From the NCBI GenBank assembly GCA_025450095.1, contig JANWID010000335.1, positions 1 through 7,681 on the forward strand: 7,681 nt of DNA, written 5' to 3'. The stretch comes from Bacteroidia bacterium (GTDB lineage Bacteria > Bacteroidota > Bacteroidia > AKYH767-A > OLB10). The notes under the pieces are model-generated. The model was given only the letters and a program-made list of their open reading frames with translations. It searched no databases and was not told the origin of the DNA. Positions 7,062-7,681 of this stretch are shown piece by piece (within the stretch, counting starts at the first letter, position 1; every line of letters starts with the position of its first letter). A program made the translations under genes and the position numbers.

Positions 7062-7681
7062 TTACAATCCCAAATCATCATGTTTATAAATGTAATATGC
7101 ATCTGATCTCATCACGCTATCAAGACTCAAATTCATTTTTTTAGACTTACTTTCCAGGTCTTTCATCCAGGTTGGATTTGCAAGCATCATTTTGTTATAG
7201 TATTGCTGACCGTCAACCGAAAAATTATCTTTCCAGGCCGCTTGTGGGATCAGTGAAGCTTCATTTCCAGAATATAGTTCCAATATTCTTTCTCCAATAA
7301 ACTTCGCCTTAACCTGTCGGCCACTATCATTCACATGTCCCAGGTCAGTAAAAATACTATTCATTTTACCAGACATCAAACTATCAAGGTCGACCAGTGC
7401 TACTTTGTTTGAATAATCAGCAGCTAATTCCTTTGAGATAGCATTACACTGATCAATGCTTTTAAATGCGTAATACATTGGGATATTCGCATTTGTTGAA
7501 TGAGGTAAAGTTGCAATAATTACCTTAATATTTTCAGCTATTGAGAGATCAATAATACTTTTAATATTTCTGTGAAAAGGTAAAAGTTCCTTCTGACTGG
7601 AATAATTCATCTCTGTATGTGGAACATCAGTTTGAACTGAATTAGCGAGGTTAACCCATGCTGGAGACTTATCAAACCGGA
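7062..7681 (-). CDS. SGNH/GDSL-like hydrolase, N-terminus beyond right edge
   Basis: The frame is open from the window edge, so the gene is 5'-truncated here; 205 codons plus the stop are visible. A methionine at 7610-7608 is internal, not the start: codons upstream of it read R-F-D-K-S-P-A-W-V-N-L-A-N and are clearly protein-like. The part in view shows a strand V-I-I-A-T-L-P, as in the core of SGNH hydrolases, and T-D-L-G-H-V-N-D-S-G near 7349-7320. This is block V, with the Asp at 7346-7344 and catalytic His at 7337-7335 in the usual D-x-x-H arrangement followed by N-x-x-G. The nucleophile block (GDS) must lie off the window. The C-terminal tail after the SGNH fold is about 65 residues, ending in a W-M-K-D...S-L-D-S-V-M-R-S-D-A-Y pattern. 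It is likely a secreted esterase acting on acylated glycans, judged from context; the substrate is not readable. Confidence 0.7.
   Translation of the reverse strand, partial: RFDKSPAWVNLANSVQTDVPHTEMNYSSQKELLPFHRNIKSIIDLSIAENIKVIIATLPHSTNANIPMYYAFKSIDQCNAISKELAADYSNKVALVDLDSLMSGKMNSIFTDLGHVNDSGRQVKAKFIGERILELYSGNEASLIPQAAWKDNFSVDGQQYYNKMMLANPTWMKDLESKSKKMNLSLDSVMRSDAYYIYKHDDLGL

Noticed and set aside
7062..7610. Reading the hydrolase gene as a complete 182-residue protein starting at 7610
   Set aside because: The frame continues open to the window edge with protein-like sequence, and the SGNH nucleophile block is missing, so the methionine at 7610 is internal.
1..7681. CRISPR arrays, insertion sequences, tRNA or rRNA genes
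   Set aside because: No direct repeats with regular spacing, no transposase-like frame or terminal inverted repeats, and no cloverleaf-like or rRNA-like sequence was seen.

Overview
The window looks like part of a surface-polysaccharide modification locus of a Bacteroidota bacterium. Supporting signs are AT-rich DNA, A/T-rich leaders without Shine-Dalgarno sequences, a TAnnTTTG-type promoter element, a short lipoprotein with a Bacteroidota-like lipobox, and protein families arranged as is common in that phylum. The phylum is an inference from these features, not from a marker gene.

Layout. Positions 1-3508 hold a minus-strand gene set, read from right to left: a two-domain NodU/CmcH-type O-carbamoyltransferase (3508-1646), a 49-residue DUF5989 membrane peptide (1624-1475), a SxtJ-like small membrane protein (1468-1103), and an ArnT/PMT-like polyprenyl-phosphate-sugar glycosyltransferase that runs off the left edge (1059-1). 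Spacings of 21, 6 and 43 bases suggest one operon. A 391-base gene-free divergent region (3509-3899) follows. It carries a good promoter candidate for the carbamoyltransferase operon and some short palindromes.

Positions 3900-6454 hold a plus-strand pair joined by a TGATG overlap: an AlgI/DltB-like MBOAT O-acyltransferase and an AlgJ/AlgX-like SGNH partner. Converging on these from the right are two minus-strand genes: a lipoprotein with a probable beta-sandwich carbohydrate-binding domain (7024-6485) and the C-terminal part of an SGNH/GDSL hydrolase that continues past the right edge (7681-7062).

How the genes may work together (inference). The GT adds a sugar from a lipid carrier at the outer face of the inner membrane. 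The MBOAT and AlgJ-like pair O-acylates a glycan in the periplasm. The carbamoyltransferase, with its two small membrane partners, O-carbamoylates a sugar or another hydroxyl-bearing precursor. The SGNH hydrolase and lipoprotein may act on or bind the product outside the cell. The carbamoyltransferase-DUF5989-SxtJ trio is a recurrent but mechanistically unexplained module, and it is the most interesting part of the window.
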